Origin: Oopsacas minuta
Lineage: Eukaryota > Porifera > Hexactinellida > Lyssacinosida > Leucopsacidae
DNA: 64,000 bases
Direction of reading: 5' to 3'
NCBI GenBank assembly: GCA_024704765.1
Contig: JAKMXF010000022.1
Span: 730,555-794,554 of the forward strand
Below, piece by piece: positions 35,867 through 49,224 of the stretch (position 1 is its first letter; each line of letters opens with the position of its first letter). The position numbers and the translations under genes were made by a program. Below the pieces are notes generated by a model. The model had not been told where the DNA came from, made no database searches, and saw only the letters and a program-made list of their open reading frames with translations.

Positions 35867-38800
35867 TTAGACCGCTGAATATACGGTAGATCTCTTCTTG
35901 ACTGCGAGTATCAAAATAATACAACACATTACTATTGCTAGTATAATCATGGCGGCAAGCAGCGCACATAGAACTGTGATAGCAATCCTCGAATCTGGAC
36001 ATGGACCTTGAACTAGAATAATTGGGAAAATGAATAAACAGTACAAATATGCCTCATAGTCGAATATGACTGAATTGTGACGATCGTAACAAAGGGTATG
36101 CACATCGGAAAAATCAATATTTAACGCATTTTAGATTCCTATGCTATTTTCGCTAGGGCGGCGATAATTTTCGATTTAAGCGGAGTTTGATATAATCAAT
36201 GGAATAGATTTATGTTACTTTGACGGTTTGGGACTATACATTTACAATTCTATATAACTGGAATTGACTGTATTACTATGAACTGATTATTCAATACTCA
36301 CTTTGTTTCTACTAAATTTTATGAAATATAAAAGTTATTACCTTGTAATGGTTCAACTTCTGATCCAATGAGTAAGTAGGTGGGTCCTGCTCCTATCGTG
36401 TATGGTGTAACAGATATGTTATAAGGGATTGTCACCTTAGATGGGATTATGATATCCCTGTTTATAGGGTCCTCACGGAATGAGATGCTCTTTTCTATTC
36501 CTTCAAACTCATACTCGAATACCACCAAATAGTACACAAGTACTCCATTTTGATCTATTAGGGGAGGAGCATACCAAGTGTACTTGGGCACTCCGTCTTG
36601 TTCATAATCACTCAGTTCAGAAATCGGCCTGCTTGGAGCTAGAATGAGAAATATATTAAAAACATTTAATATTAGCGAATTTAATAATTCGTATATCCAC
36701 TCTCACCATCTTGATCTGTCCTTCCTCTGACAGGTACAGAAAATTCCGTACCAGTACCGTTTGAGTAAACAGCTCTAACTGTAATTGTATAATATTCATG
36801 CTCCTCAAGGGATAGAATAGATTTGTAGAATTGGTATACCTCGCTTGTAACACAACCGTTTGTCTCAGGAAATCGATCCGCCTCATAACACACCTCCCAT
36901 GATGTTAGATTAGAGAATAGAGTCTCATTAGATGGTTCCCAGGTTACACGTAGCATAGTTGAAGATAGTGTGGCTACCTGGACATTAATTGGTGAATCTG
37001 CCAATCCTATAGGAATAATTATTTATTATGACAATTGTGGTTGGTAAATTTGCAATTACATTATCGTTTTATATTTCGTATAATATTAACAACTGCATTA
37101 ATTCCTCGTAACATACCTTCTAACAGAGTTAGAACATTAATAGTTGATTGATCTCCCTCAGTGTCAAGCTCAATAATACTGATAGTATAAGTTGTGTTCG
37201 GTGTCAAACCTGAAAACACAACCTCCCCATTGTTTAGAGTTTGTCCATATATAGTTTCACTGCAGTTAGATGATCTTTTGACAGTAATGCAAACCGTGAA
37301 TGAAGAAATGTTTAAGAGTATACCACTAGTTTCCCATTCAAAATAAATTTCATATGGAGACAAGGCAGTTCCGTCGACAGTTACTTGAAGTGTAGCTAAA
37401 AACAAATCGAAGCGTAAATACATTACGAAAACATTGAATTTAACTTTTTATTCAACTCACGGAATGTGGGCGTTGTTATCATTGTTTCTGCTACTGGACC
37501 TAATCCATCTTGATTCCACGGGTATACCATAACAAAATAAACCGTATTTCCTTCCACATCCGTGATCTCAACACTATTAACATCAGCTGTTACTGATGTG
37601 TTTATGGTGCAATTTCCTCCTGAAGTCATGGCTAAACACACATAGAAATGTGTCGGTACATTTTCTTGTGAAGTTGCATTGAAATCCCAGCTGACATTCA
37701 GACTGTAAAATTTAGTAACCACAGCTAGTAAGTTGGCCACCGCATCAATTGGAACTATTAAATATATTGTATCATAGATAGTTTTCAATTTTCAATTAAA
37801 CTGTATTAATCATAGACTTATTATCAATACCTAACCTGATGGAGATATCGTGGCTGTTGATGGATTTGATGAAGGGCTCGCCTCAGAATTTATGTAAATC
37901 CCTGGTCCTGTGTCAACATTGATGTAAGCAACAACTGTAAATGTGTACTCAGTATTAGGAGTCAAATCATAGATACGGAATGTCAAATTGTCATTTGGTT
38001 GCACTATGATTATACGATCACATTCAACCCCTGTACTACTGATACAAACTTCGTAATGATCAATTGGTATACTGTTTCCAGTTGGATTAATCGGAGTGAG
38101 GGTAACTAAAACACCATCCTTATCAACTGAGACTATTTGAAGAGATTCTGGTGGTTCTGTGGGTAGAAATAAAAATAAATAATGAGTGAGTAATAACTCC
38201 TATACGTAAGTGATGGTATTATTATTCTATTTACCTTGCTCTGTTATAGAGGTGATTGTAGTACTGGTTCCATTTCCCACTGAATTAGACGGTGTAATAG
38301 TTATGTTATATTCTGTATTAGGTTCCAATCCAGTGAATCCTACAAACTGATCAGATGTCTCTGTGGTGCTTATTACCTCTCCTCCAATACTGATTGTGAC
38401 ATAATATGTAATATTATTGTCATTAATAGCTATTGGCTCTGTCCAATTGACCCATACACTGGTACTGTTTGACATACTCTGAATATTCATTACTGATCCT
38501 TCTGGTGCTATAAATACGATGAAGGTAATATTGATCCATTTATGTGCGTGATTTGTATTTTAGTATCCTTACCTTCAGGTAGAGTTGTTATTGTGACAGG
38601 ATCACTCTCTGTGACCCCTCCGGGCCCAGATAAGATGACAACAACTTCATATTCTTGGTTAGGATCTAACTCATCAGTAATGCCAATAAAGCTGGTATCA
38701 TCAGCAATAATTGAAATGTTTGTACATAGAGTCGTCGAACTTCTTCTTACACAAACGCTAATATCGGAAACTGCGCCTCCAATTTCTGAAAGGTTTCCAT

Positions 38801-41800
38801 TGATAGTAACGAGAGGTCCATTTTCAACAATGACCTCCACATCTGGTTCCTCCGGTGGGCAAAGGCAAACTAGACAAAAACATTATAATGTTAGCAAAGA
38901 TATAGTACGTATATTGAAACGGTATATTGCCAAAATTAATTACCTTCGGTTTGAGCAGTGATTGTAGTACTGGTTCCATTTCCCACTGAATTAGACGGTG
39001 TAATAGTTATGTTATATTCTGTATTAGGTTCCAATCCAGTGAATCCTACGAACTGATCAGATGTCTCTGTGGTGCTTATTACCTCTCCTCCAATACTGAT
39101 TGTGACATAATATGTAATATTATTGTCATTAATAGCTATTGGCTCTGTCCAATTGACCCATACACTGGTACTGTTTGACATACTCTGAATATTCATTACT
39201 GATCCTTCTGGTGCTATAAATCAAATCAAATTAATATTGATTATAATTATCTTGTATTTTAATATCCTTACCTTCAGGTAAAGTGGTTATGATCACAGGA
39301 TCACTCTCTCTGTCTCCTCCGGGTCCAGTTGCAATTACAATAACTTCATATTCTTGGTTAGGGTCTAACTCCTCAGTAGTGCCAGAAAAGTTGGTACCAT
39401 TAACAGTAATTGAAACGTTTATGCATTCTGTAGAAGTATTAGAAAGTAATCTCACACAAACAGAAACAGAGTTTTCGCTATCTGAAATGTTTCCACTTAT
39501 AGTAACAAGAGGTCCATTTGCAACATCAACTTCAACTTCTGGTTTCTCTGCAGATAATTTTAGTATTTAAATATTTACATCAGAAATATTCAGAAATGCA
39601 ATAAATTCCAACAACTCACCGGGTAATGTTATTACTGTTATTGGAGTACTGTAAGGACCAGCTCCAGCACTTGTAAACGCTCGTATAAATATTCTGTACT
39701 CTGTATTGGGAGTCAATCCTGATACAATGGTTTGTGTAGTGGGAGTACTCACCTCTGCGAGTGATAAACAGAACCCGGAACTTGTAATCCTTACACACAC
39801 TCTATACTTTGTAATTATTCCATTTCTATCTTCTTCTATTACATCACCCCATGATACTGTTAAAGAGGTGTCACTATCAGCTGTTGCAGTAAAGTTTTGG
39901 GGAGCAGATGAAGGAACTAAAATATATATATCAAAATCGCTCTTGTAGAATCCATGACACAAAGTAAGCAGGTTTTCATCCAGGTTCATAAAACACGGCA
40001 AAAATTTCACACTAGGTGAAATCCCATGCGTATGTAAGCATGCCCCATACTCCTGGATAAACCCAGTTAGTAATTACTGCTATTACTTACAATATTCATT
40101 TGTTAATGCTGTTTTCACCAAACTGTAAACTTCAATTCCTCCTGGAGTTATGGCCTTCACGCTAATGTTATAGATCGTATAAGGTTGTAGATTCATGATA
40201 GTATAAGTAGTTTGTGTTTCGTCATCAATCTGTATTTCAGCTGATGTAACAGACGTACTTATAATTATCTCATAACTAGACACAGGTATGCTTGATACAA
40301 CCCAGCTAATATCAATTGTTGTTGGTGTAGTATCCACAATATTCAATATTAGTTCCATATCATCTGGATCGTCTAAATATATTAATAAATATTGTCTATT
40401 ACTTATATGTAAATGTTATACTTACTTGTTGTCGCGTTGATTGCTGGAGTTGATGGTCCTACACCAATTGCTGTTGATGCTCTGATCGTGAAGTAATAAG
40501 TTGTTCCTGGTTCTAAATCATTAAAAGTTAATTCCATTGCCCCTGTTACGTTTAGTTCTGTACAGGTATCAGTTACAACTCCGTAACATATCGTGTACGA
40601 AATAATTTCCCCATTGGCTAAATCTGTTTCAACAGGATCCCATAGTAATCGTATTGAACTTGTAGAGATAAGTTCAGCTCGGAAGTTGGTAGGAGCTCCG
40701 CTGGGTTCTAATGAGAATATAATTGAATAAATAAATACTACTATACGTCATAAATTATCTCTCATTTATAATGGCTGCAATTTTCTACCTGTTTCATTAG
40801 TTGTTGCTGATACTTCATTGCTTACAGGGGTCATTCCTACTGTAGTTACGAATTTGATAGTGAAGTACGATGTTGTTGCAGGACTAAATCCTTCTACTGT
40901 ATAGTCTTGCGATATTGCATTAGGTAGGCCAAGCCTGAAAGATGGGGCGGTTCCACCAGGCGAATCTGCAATAATTAGAATCACCTCAATTATTAAGCTA
41001 GATGGTACATTGGTATTAGTCCATGTCAGTCTTATCCTAGTAGCATCAACTGTTTCTGCCGTTAGAGTTACAGCTTGTAGTGACTCTATATATATTTATC
41101 CATCAGGTAAATGAAAGATTCAGTACAAATTTATTACCATTTAATAATGTATATTCAGACTAACCTGTTGTAACTTGATACTCATCTGTATATAACCCAA
41201 GTCCTCCTCCGTTCATAGCTCTTACACGAACTCCATATACTGTGTTAGGATCTAAACCAGATTGCGTTTTTACGAGTGGAGAAATTGTGGCGTTATGTGT
41301 CTGCTCAAAAAGACAAGACTCTGTATTGAGTTCTCTGATACAAATGAAGTATTCAAGTATTATACCATAAAGTTCATCATTTGAAGGTGGAGTCCAAGAA
41401 ATTTGAATCTCAACAGCTGATAATACAACAGCGCTTATGCTAGTTGGTGCTCCAGGATCTGTTAATATAATATTTCAATAAATGAATTCTGAAATGATTT
41501 ATGGATATATATTCATTATAAATAACTTACTCCTCTCTCCAGTACGTACAATAATTGTATTGCTTTCCTCGCTCCTTCCTTGCTCTGTGATAGCCACGAT
41601 GCTAACTTCGTACAATGTGTATGCATCAAGCCCAAACACTATTTTAGAGGTATCAGTTGCCAGAGCTGATACAATCATCGCACAAACGTCTGAGCCATTA
41701 AGCTTAATGCAAATTTCATAAGATTCTACTACTCCTTCAATGGATGAAGTCCATGTAATAGTAATAATATGATATGATCTGATTTCTGCACTAACTAGAT

Positions 41801-43985
41801 TAGGTCCTCCAAGTATTGCTATAGAAAATTACTTAATTTGTTAAATCAGTGTTTACGTAGTAATACACCATTGAATTGCTCCATTATTTAATACGACCTC
41901 TTTATGCATTTTTACAATACCTAAGCCTGTAACAGTAAAACTTCAGTAAGGAATTTATGATTATATTTAGAGATTATGAATTAGTTTCTATTCTTTTGCA
42001 GTAGTATCAGAACATAAAATCTCACATTTTATCTCTTTTAATTGAGTTATATAAATATTTACGAACACAAACCTGTTGCAGCAATCTCTTCATTGCTATA
42101 GCTTCCTGATCCACCAGCATTAACTCCTCTTATTCTGACGAAGTATGTTGTATTAGGTTCTAGATTGTTTTGTATATACTCTGTTATAGATCCATCCACT
42201 GAGCTTTCAACTTCACAGCTGCCACCTGAAGTTAAACTGTAACAGATCTCATAAGCGAGGGTCTCTCCACCACTTCCAGCTGCATTCCAGCTGACTGCAA
42301 TTGAAGTTGAAGTAACTGAGGTAACCATTAGTTGGAGAGGAGTTCCTGGCTCTTCTAAAATACAGAAATTCGATGTACATCTTATAAATGATGAATATAT
42401 ACTCAAAAAATGTCCAGCCGACAGACTGGGAGTGCAGCGCAGGATTATTTGTTTGTGTTATGATTAATCATATTAAATATGATTCGCGCGGACGGACGGA
42501 CGTCGCATATCGTCCATACCATTAGGGCATCTCCCTCCCTATAAGAGCTGTGCTAAAAAATGCTAGAACGAACCTATCGTTATTCCATCTAATTCATTAC
42601 TGATTGGTGTAATTCCTATATCTGTGAATGCGAACACAGAAATTGTATACAAGGTGTTTGGAAGTAGATCACCAACCACGAACTCGCTTACTGTAGGATC
42701 GATGTCATGAAAAGTAATATTACATTCTCCAGGCCCAACTTTGAGACATAATTTGTATGAAATTACAGTTGTAAATGTATAAGGAGTCCATCTTATTGTC
42801 AGACTGTTGCTTGAATTTACTGTGACGCTTACAATTTGAACTTTTGGTATTGTACCTAGATAGAAAAGATAATCTTCATTAAGATTTGCTATTCATTTTA
42901 TGATTACTTAACATTTGTTATAAATTTTCTATGTTAGATAAATAACTCACATGTTCTGTCAATGATACTTGAGATATTTCCAAGAGCTTCATTCAAATCT
43001 GAGAAAGTGATCAAATTTTGTTCATGTGGCTGTGACGCGATTGCAGCGAGTTGGTCAAGGTCTAACAAGTCTCCAACTCCGATCGTAATTATTGTGACAT
43101 TACTTTGTTCCAATAAATCTGCACTTTCAGCCAATTGGGATATAGAATTAATTTCATCCCTTCCATCAGTGATCTGAAAAAATAATTTTCTAGAATCCGG
43201 CTGGAGATCGGGATTTGTTGGGTTAAATATGTTGTCATTAACATATGTAATTGGTGCTAATAAGCTTGTCCCTTCTGAGTCATATATAACATCTCTTAGT
43301 TCAAACTGCAGGATTGCGAGACTAGAAGTTAGCGTCCGTATATTGCTTACTGTTTCTGTGAAAGTCAGAAAACCGGCTTTAGCAGATCTTTCTACATCAA
43401 TTAATCTTTGAAGTAGTTCTATTACAAGCTGCTTCTCTAGGTTAAAGTTATCTAGAGTTAAACTATCAGACGCGTCTAGTGCGAAGAAGATGTCTAGCGT
43501 GTCTGAACAATCCAACTGAGCTCTTAAGAAGAAAAATAATTTCAATGAATACATTCGTTTATAGTTTCATTGTTTGATAATGAATTCTTTTCAATTAAAT
43601 GGTTCTAGATCTTTGTGGTAAGAATCCAATAATACAATGCTACTACTTTACACTTTAAAATGTGTATAATCACAGTATAAAGTAAATACTTTGTTCTTCA
43701 ATTACAGCGGAGTTCGCTTATTAACAAGTCGTATTACTAATTTCCCTTGCTAATATGCAAACTTCCTATTAGAGAGACTATTTCCAATGCGAATGTACTT
43801 TACATCTCTAAAAAACTTGCTGCTATGCTATTAAATGAGTGGAAATAGCGGAATATCATACTTACTGCACAAAATCTTATTAAAAACAGAATTATTTTTC
43901 ACAATTTGCAAACTCACAGTCTTGATTGTTGAGGAAAAGCCATTAGTAACAGCAAGATAGCTGTTACAGTTGGGAGTATCTTCAT
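35867..43985 (-). CDS. VWA + multi-FN3 single-pass membrane protein, about 20 exons
   Basis: Exon 1 (43918-43985) encodes a signal peptide, MKILPTVTAILLLLMAFPQQ. Exon 2 (42951-43522) is a von Willebrand A domain with MIDAS motif DASDS, the GTSLLAPI loop and QITDGRDE. Seventeen FN3 domains follow, nearly all one domain per phase-1 exon; the first are 42574-42855 and 42073-42354, the last about 36343-36640. They show the usual W, NTEY/NTTY and ITP patterns plus conserved Cys. The last exon ends with a transmembrane helix (ITVLCALLAAMIILAIVM) and a short tail KKRSTVYSAV, whose S-A-V end fits a class I PDZ ligand. The exon 5/6 junction (about 41460-41540) is unresolved: the best donor gives the wrong phase. 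Expected role: cell-surface adhesion or matrix receptor. No specific family name is justified. Confidence 0.8.
36155..36272. mobile_element. Degraded copy of the 5971-6149 MITE family, in a VWA-FN3 intron
   Basis: TATGTTACTTTGACGGTTTG and GGACTAT correspond to the interior of the element at 5971-6149, and GAATTGACTGTA at the right matches its terminal repeat. The left end is too degraded to place. Confidence 0.45.
38252..38515 (-). repeat. Duplicated FN3 exon, copy 1
   Basis: 264 bp identical, apart from one base, to 38958-39221. The repeated segment covers almost a whole FN3 exon (start MNIQSMSNSTSVWVNWTEP) plus a few intron bases. Neighbouring FN3 exons (38573-38870 and 39273-39550) are also related, but only at protein level. 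Confidence 0.95.
38958..39221 (-). repeat. Duplicated FN3 exon, copy 2
   Basis: Partner of 38252-38515 at a constant offset of 706 bp; the single difference (ACAAACTG versus ACGAACTG) is silent in the protein. It reflects recent duplication or gene conversion inside the receptor gene. Confidence 0.95.
42470..42560. repeat. GCGGACGGACG / GCATCTCCCT repeat, copy in VWA-FN3 intron 3
   Basis: CGCGGACGGACGGACGT followed about 25 bp later by GGGCATCTCCCT and GCTAAAAAATG. The same order occurs near 16240-16310 (GGCGGACGGACGT, GAGCATCTCCCT, CTAAAAAATT). A dispersed repeat is likely; class unknown. Confidence 0.4.
43703..43770. mobile_element. Palindromic MITE, TTCGCTTATTAGCAAG family (copy 2)
   Basis: TACAGCGGAGTTCGCTTATT at the left and TTTCCCTTGCTAATATGCAA towards the right match the copies at 9911 and 63275. 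The right terminus is degraded. It lies in intron 1 of the VWA-FN3 gene. Confidence 0.55.
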
Positions 43986-45413
43986 TTTCACCTAAAACAG
44001 ATATTTTAAATTTCATGTGAATCTGATATACATGTTCTGATTTATATAGAATTCAGTTAAATAATTTATTATCTCAACCAATTCAGTAATACACATTGTA
44101 TCAATTATCATTTATACTTATCAATAGGTTAATATCAATTAATTATTATTATGGCTTCATCCATTCTTGTTGGAATTTGATTATCTTAAATTATTTAGTA
44201 TTAGAGGATTTTTGGTATTCAATAAATTTCGGTATGAACACACTTAATAGGTAATCGGACATGTACATATGGTTCCTATTCTCTCCTTATATTAGTATTG
44301 GAATTTGCACTAAATTTGAAACATTAGAATTATGGCAGAATCAAAATTATAGTTTGCAAACAATTTATTATTAATATATTACCTTTTTGAAATAATTAAC
44401 TGTATTAGAACTGTAGATATTTCAATTTTTTACTGGTTAGTCAAAACACTGTATTTATATGTGAGCTGAGCTTCAATTGGATTTATAGTGGACATGATTG
44501 ACGTACAATTTTCGTTAGAAATACTGCAACTTAAGCGGTTTAGTGAATTACTTACTTACCCATTTTGTGATGGTACAATTTGGAGATTATTCCAAAAGAT
44601 TTGATGATGTAAACTTAGATGAATTTCTGTCTACGATTAGCGGAGCACATTATAGGGTATCAAACAATCTTTCTGCTATTTGACACATTTTTACTGTCCA
44701 ATACACAATTATTGACAAAATACAACTAATCCAAACTATAGCCTATTGTATAGGTTTATCATATCTTGTTTTGCCAATTTAGTTAAGTTTAATTAGCAAA
44801 CAGGATGTTATATTAGTTAATTAGTTCAGGCCAAAACTGATTACATTCTAAAACCTTTCAAAAACATTTCGTAAATCGATGGTACCCAGAATTATTGTAA
44901 TTAGTAGAATTACATACATATCGTGTCAAGTAATATTTTCTAATAATTTTTGGCTAAATATTGATAAAATTGGGAAACAATATCTTACCTGTTTATGAAT
45001 CTAGCTGTATCTTATTTCTACAAATGAATCTTCAAAATGTATATAAAATGATTTTTAAGTATATATGTAATTTGCTGGTAATAATAAATGAAGAAATTAT
45101 TTCAATTCTTGTGCATATTGTAGTAGACCTTTATATATGTGAAAATAATATAGAAACAGCTTAGAGTATCTCAATTAATACTTATAATGAACAGTTGTGT
45201 AAAATGAGGTGAAATGCACTGATTGTAATTTCTTCATTTATCATATCTGGTAATTCTAGTAGTTTTATGGTCAGAAAGCTTAATTATTAATTAGACTAAC
45301 ATTCTGGTACATTAATCATTTACCAGAACAGCTGTGAGTTTCAAAATTTAGCAATGGCCACCTAAGGTCAGTGAATATTTTATTCATTTTCATCTTTTAT
45401 TGTATTTGATTAG

Positions 45414-45538
45414 AACCAAAGTTGAAACCGATCAAACCGAATATCAGTATTCATGAATAGCAACCCAACCAAATACTGATATTATTCGGTTTGGACCAAC
45501 CGAATACCGAATACTGATATTCGGTTGCAACCTTGGTT
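45414..45538. mobile_element. Small TIR element, GTTGAAACCGAT family (copy 2)
   Basis: AACCAAAGTTGAAACCG and, inverted, AACCAAGGTTGCAACCG are terminal repeats matching at 15 of 17 bases. The interior consists of AATACTGAT/ATCAGTATT words in both orientations. Homologous to 28753-28852. Confidence 0.6.
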
Positions 45539-48500
45539 AGAACTATATATATATATACAAATTTAAAACAGGTCAAAGAAAATATGACCGAACATAGCAA
45601 TCCATTCAAACCAAAACTTGTGTATATGTTCGCTAACCAAAAGGGTACAATTTTTATATAAATGTCTGGGTTATAGTAGAAATCTCAGAGCGAGAAGGCA
45701 GCGATAAACATTTGCCTTAAAATTTAATCGCGATTATAATAGGAAGATGAGTCGACGATCGAAAGAGAGAGAAGGAAACTGCCTCTTCTTCCTCCTCAAT
45801 GCTAATTAAGCCCTTGAATGTATATATTATTTAACTAGTAAATTCATTAATTGCAAGTTCTGTATAATAGCCGAAGTGAAGTGTGATTATTTATTATATT
45901 AATACGTTAATCAAGTTGCACTATCTACGATTTGGCATACAACTTTGATAATATGACTGATTGGCCCTTGTATAATGTACCATTCGCAAATACAACTATT
46001 TTAGATGTCTACTCCAAAATATGTTAATTGATTGTTAACATTTAAAAGGAGCTATATGATTTGATTTGATTGTTTTATTGATAGTTTACAAATTAGGTAA
46101 TATTGGTCGATATATTACTTTTTTATTGTTAGGAGTTTAAAAAGCAGCAACGCAGCAGATATTAAATAGTTGGCATTATTCACTATTAATAATGAAATTG
46201 GATAGTTTCCATTATTTTTTGAAATATAACCGATTTTGTAACCATTTGATATAATCAAAATAGTAATTACTAGAATTGTTGATTGAATTAGTAAGCTATC
46301 ACTCGTTTATAACTGTTGATTCGACATAATTCTGATCATTCTGAATTGTGTAATCGTGCTCTTTTATTTAGGTTAATTGATTGCTGTAGCCGCACAGGGG
46401 GTACAACTAAACCCAGGGACATCAGAAGCAAAAAATCATTGGTGCGGCAGTCATCACATGCCTCAAAGATGGATTCTGTCAGCTTTTCTATGGATCGAAC
46501 CTACAGGGTGGTTAACAATTTCAAACTATCGCCCAATCCGTGAGTCGAAATCTTGATCGGTTCTATCTATGAACTACCTGGCATGAATATTTCCCCTGCC
46601 AGGTTGCATGTCTAAGCCTAACAATAATTATGTCTAGCCAAGGGCAAATGCTGGCAAATTCCCCATTTCCCCCCCTGGGACCGCCGCTGTGTTAGTCCGA
46701 CCACTGATAAGTAACTTCAATACTCGCTGATTCGTTATAGAGTATTGTTTATTTGCAAATTTATTGAGAGAACTCGCAAAACAACCTGGGACACTCTTGA
46801 GTATTCATTATTTCAATATTCAATCATCATTATTAGTTAATTAAGGCTTGTTGTACTTATCTGATATGATAAGAATGTCGAGAGAGCATATTTCTATACA
46901 TTATATACGTAATTCGAAATAGACGACTTTTGACGCTAGCCTGGCAGAGACAAATAATTAATAAATAATGGAAGACCCGCTCTCCCTCATGAACGTTCTA
47001 TAATAAGAAATATTATGTAATTGGAATTGCCTTGCTTTTGTCGTAACCTCCTGATACATTCAACTAGACGCTTAGCTTTCCATACAATTAATTACACACA
47101 AATATGCCCACTTTTCTACTTGACCATCATGCATTTGATAGAAAATACTTATGAGACACAATTTACGGCAGCTGTGTGTAATATCTTGGTTAGTTTCATA
47201 ATTAATTTCTAGGAGTTATTATTTATTTAATTATTTAACAGAGTTATCTACTTTTGACTACTCAGGAATGTGTTATCCAGACTAATTTGTTAATATCCTT
47301 TAGTTGTAATTAAATGAAATGTACCACATATCATAATTCATTAAGTAAGTAGTCAATAGTTCTAGTAACCTTTTTGATAATTCAAAAGATCTCCCACTCA
47401 GTAATCAATAAATTCTGGCACAGTGTGGAACTATGCGGTAATAGGTGAAAGTTGACTTCGCTATTTACCAAAATTAATATGTGCATTCGATTTTAGACTA
47501 TTTCAAACCTAGAAATATGACATTATTAGATACTTAATGAACTTATGTCTAACCAAAGTATCAAACTTAGGTTAAAATTTAAAAACCTGAAAACAACAAT
47601 TATTTATTCTTCAATACTCTTTGCGATATTTCAACATCCCAGGATTTTCAGTAATTCATGGCATTTATCAGTATTCGTATACATTATGTGATGATTAATT
47701 TTAACTCGCTTGCAAAACAAATGAAATCTTTATTTTTTCATTCTCAAACATTTTTAGCCGTCTATTTTTATCCATATTTCAGCTCCTTGACATACCTTTT
47801 AGGTCCCCGATCTTATAATGCAAACAATTGCGAGTTGAATAGTTAACAATTTCGCGTAGTATATCTTTCTAAATTTCATTTTCAATAATTTCTAGACCCG
47901 CCCAAAGGCGCCCACTTATACTTTTCTTGACATTAAGTGAATGGGGCACACCCATTCGGATGAAATTTATTTTTAGAAATATTCCATTTCGTTAGAACAT
48001 TTTATAATTACAGCATTTCCAATTCATTAGTATCATTTTATTAAGTATCCAATGCAGAATTGAATGCAGTATAGGCATTGTTATTCAAGTTCCTCAATAA
48101 ATAGGGCTGGTTGGTATAAACACTCACAAATTTACAACTCATTTATTCTTGAACCATAATTATTAATTATATCAAAATATCACAGATTACGTCATAGTCC
48201 CATTTCCAGAAGTGCAACTAAAAATCTAGTGCCATTTTTGAAATCTACAGTGTCGATTTACTATTTATGACAACATTTTAACATATATCTTCAGTGTAAG
48301 TACCTATTACCCCATAATCGCCATTTTGCCACACTGTGGATCCGGTTTACCGCTAATTGGAATTACTTAACTGGGTTCACATGAATATGCCAAATTCCAT
48401 CTACAATTGTGAAAATATTTTAGAAGTATTCACATTCAAATATTCAAATGGAGTAAGATTATGTTTATAAGAATTTCTATCTCTTAGCAATATATTCCAT

Positions 48501-49149
48501 TACTTGTCACTCCCAAAGTGGCTTAAACCGAATGTCACTTTGAAATTACTTGAGAACGGAAGGGCTAGATGGACAGCTAAACCAGTCGGTTGGGGAGTCA
48601 TTCTCTGGACTCGATATCAAATTAGATCATATTCTGAAATTGGTTGTGTCCAAATTCCAATTCTCTTGCTCTTGTAGGAGTATTAAATGGTGTTTTCTTA
48701 TCACTAAGTACAACATTTATGTGTTGCAGTAAGTGTATTTTCAGTAAAAATCGCGCGTTTGGGCAACATGTACACCCATGTTTTTTGAATCCTGTGTAAA
48801 TTAGTGAGTACAAGTGATCCTCTCTAATTATTGCCCACTTGTTCATACATAAACCTCGTAATCGTTTTCAGGTGGAATTCTGTAAATGTAATGTAATTTG
48901 ACATTTTACACAACGGCCCACTTGACAGGCACCTGATTTTACTACACGGAACGGAGAAGTTGACTTGAGGAAAATTAAATTTGTTCACTGCCATATATTT
49001 GACTTCACAGAATGTTGTAAAACAACGGTTGTCAAGCATTTGTTAGACATTTCACGTTATGGGCAATCAATTTGTAAACCATATGTAAAAATTCAGGTAA
49101 CTCCACTTAGAAACCTTGCCACTCATAATTTCTGATGCCTTTTGCTTAG

Positions 49150-49179
49150 CTACCGAAACTGAGTTTCTAGTTTCGGTAG
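49150..49179. repeat. 11-bp hairpin upstream of the first caspase-propeller gene
   Basis: CTACCGAAACT and AGTTTCGGTAG pair perfectly around an 8-nt loop, 46 bp before the ATG at 49225. It may lie in the promoter or 5' UTR. No equivalent is seen before the second gene copy. Confidence 0.55.
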
Positions 49180-49224
49180 TTATAATCAACCTGAATACTC
49201 GAATTAGAATCTCTTGTGTGTAAA

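Larger units (their letters stand above)
43986..49224. other. Long gene-poor spacer
   Basis: 5.2 kb between two divergent genes. Apart from the small TIR element at 45414 and a weak LINE-like motif near 46395 I find no gene, tRNA or long repeat. Several frames of 60-75 codons are within chance for AT-rich sequence. The right end must contain the promoter of the first caspase-propeller gene. Confidence 0.45.

Noticed and set aside
38542-38961. 139-codon plus-strand frame inside the FN3 region
   Set aside because: Antisense shadow of the FN3 exon at 38573-38870.
48550-48846. Frames around 48.55-48.85 kb (GLDGQLNQSVGESFSGLDIK)
   Set aside because: No recognised family; looks protein-like for about 30 residues but has no start, splice partners or neighbours that would support a gene.
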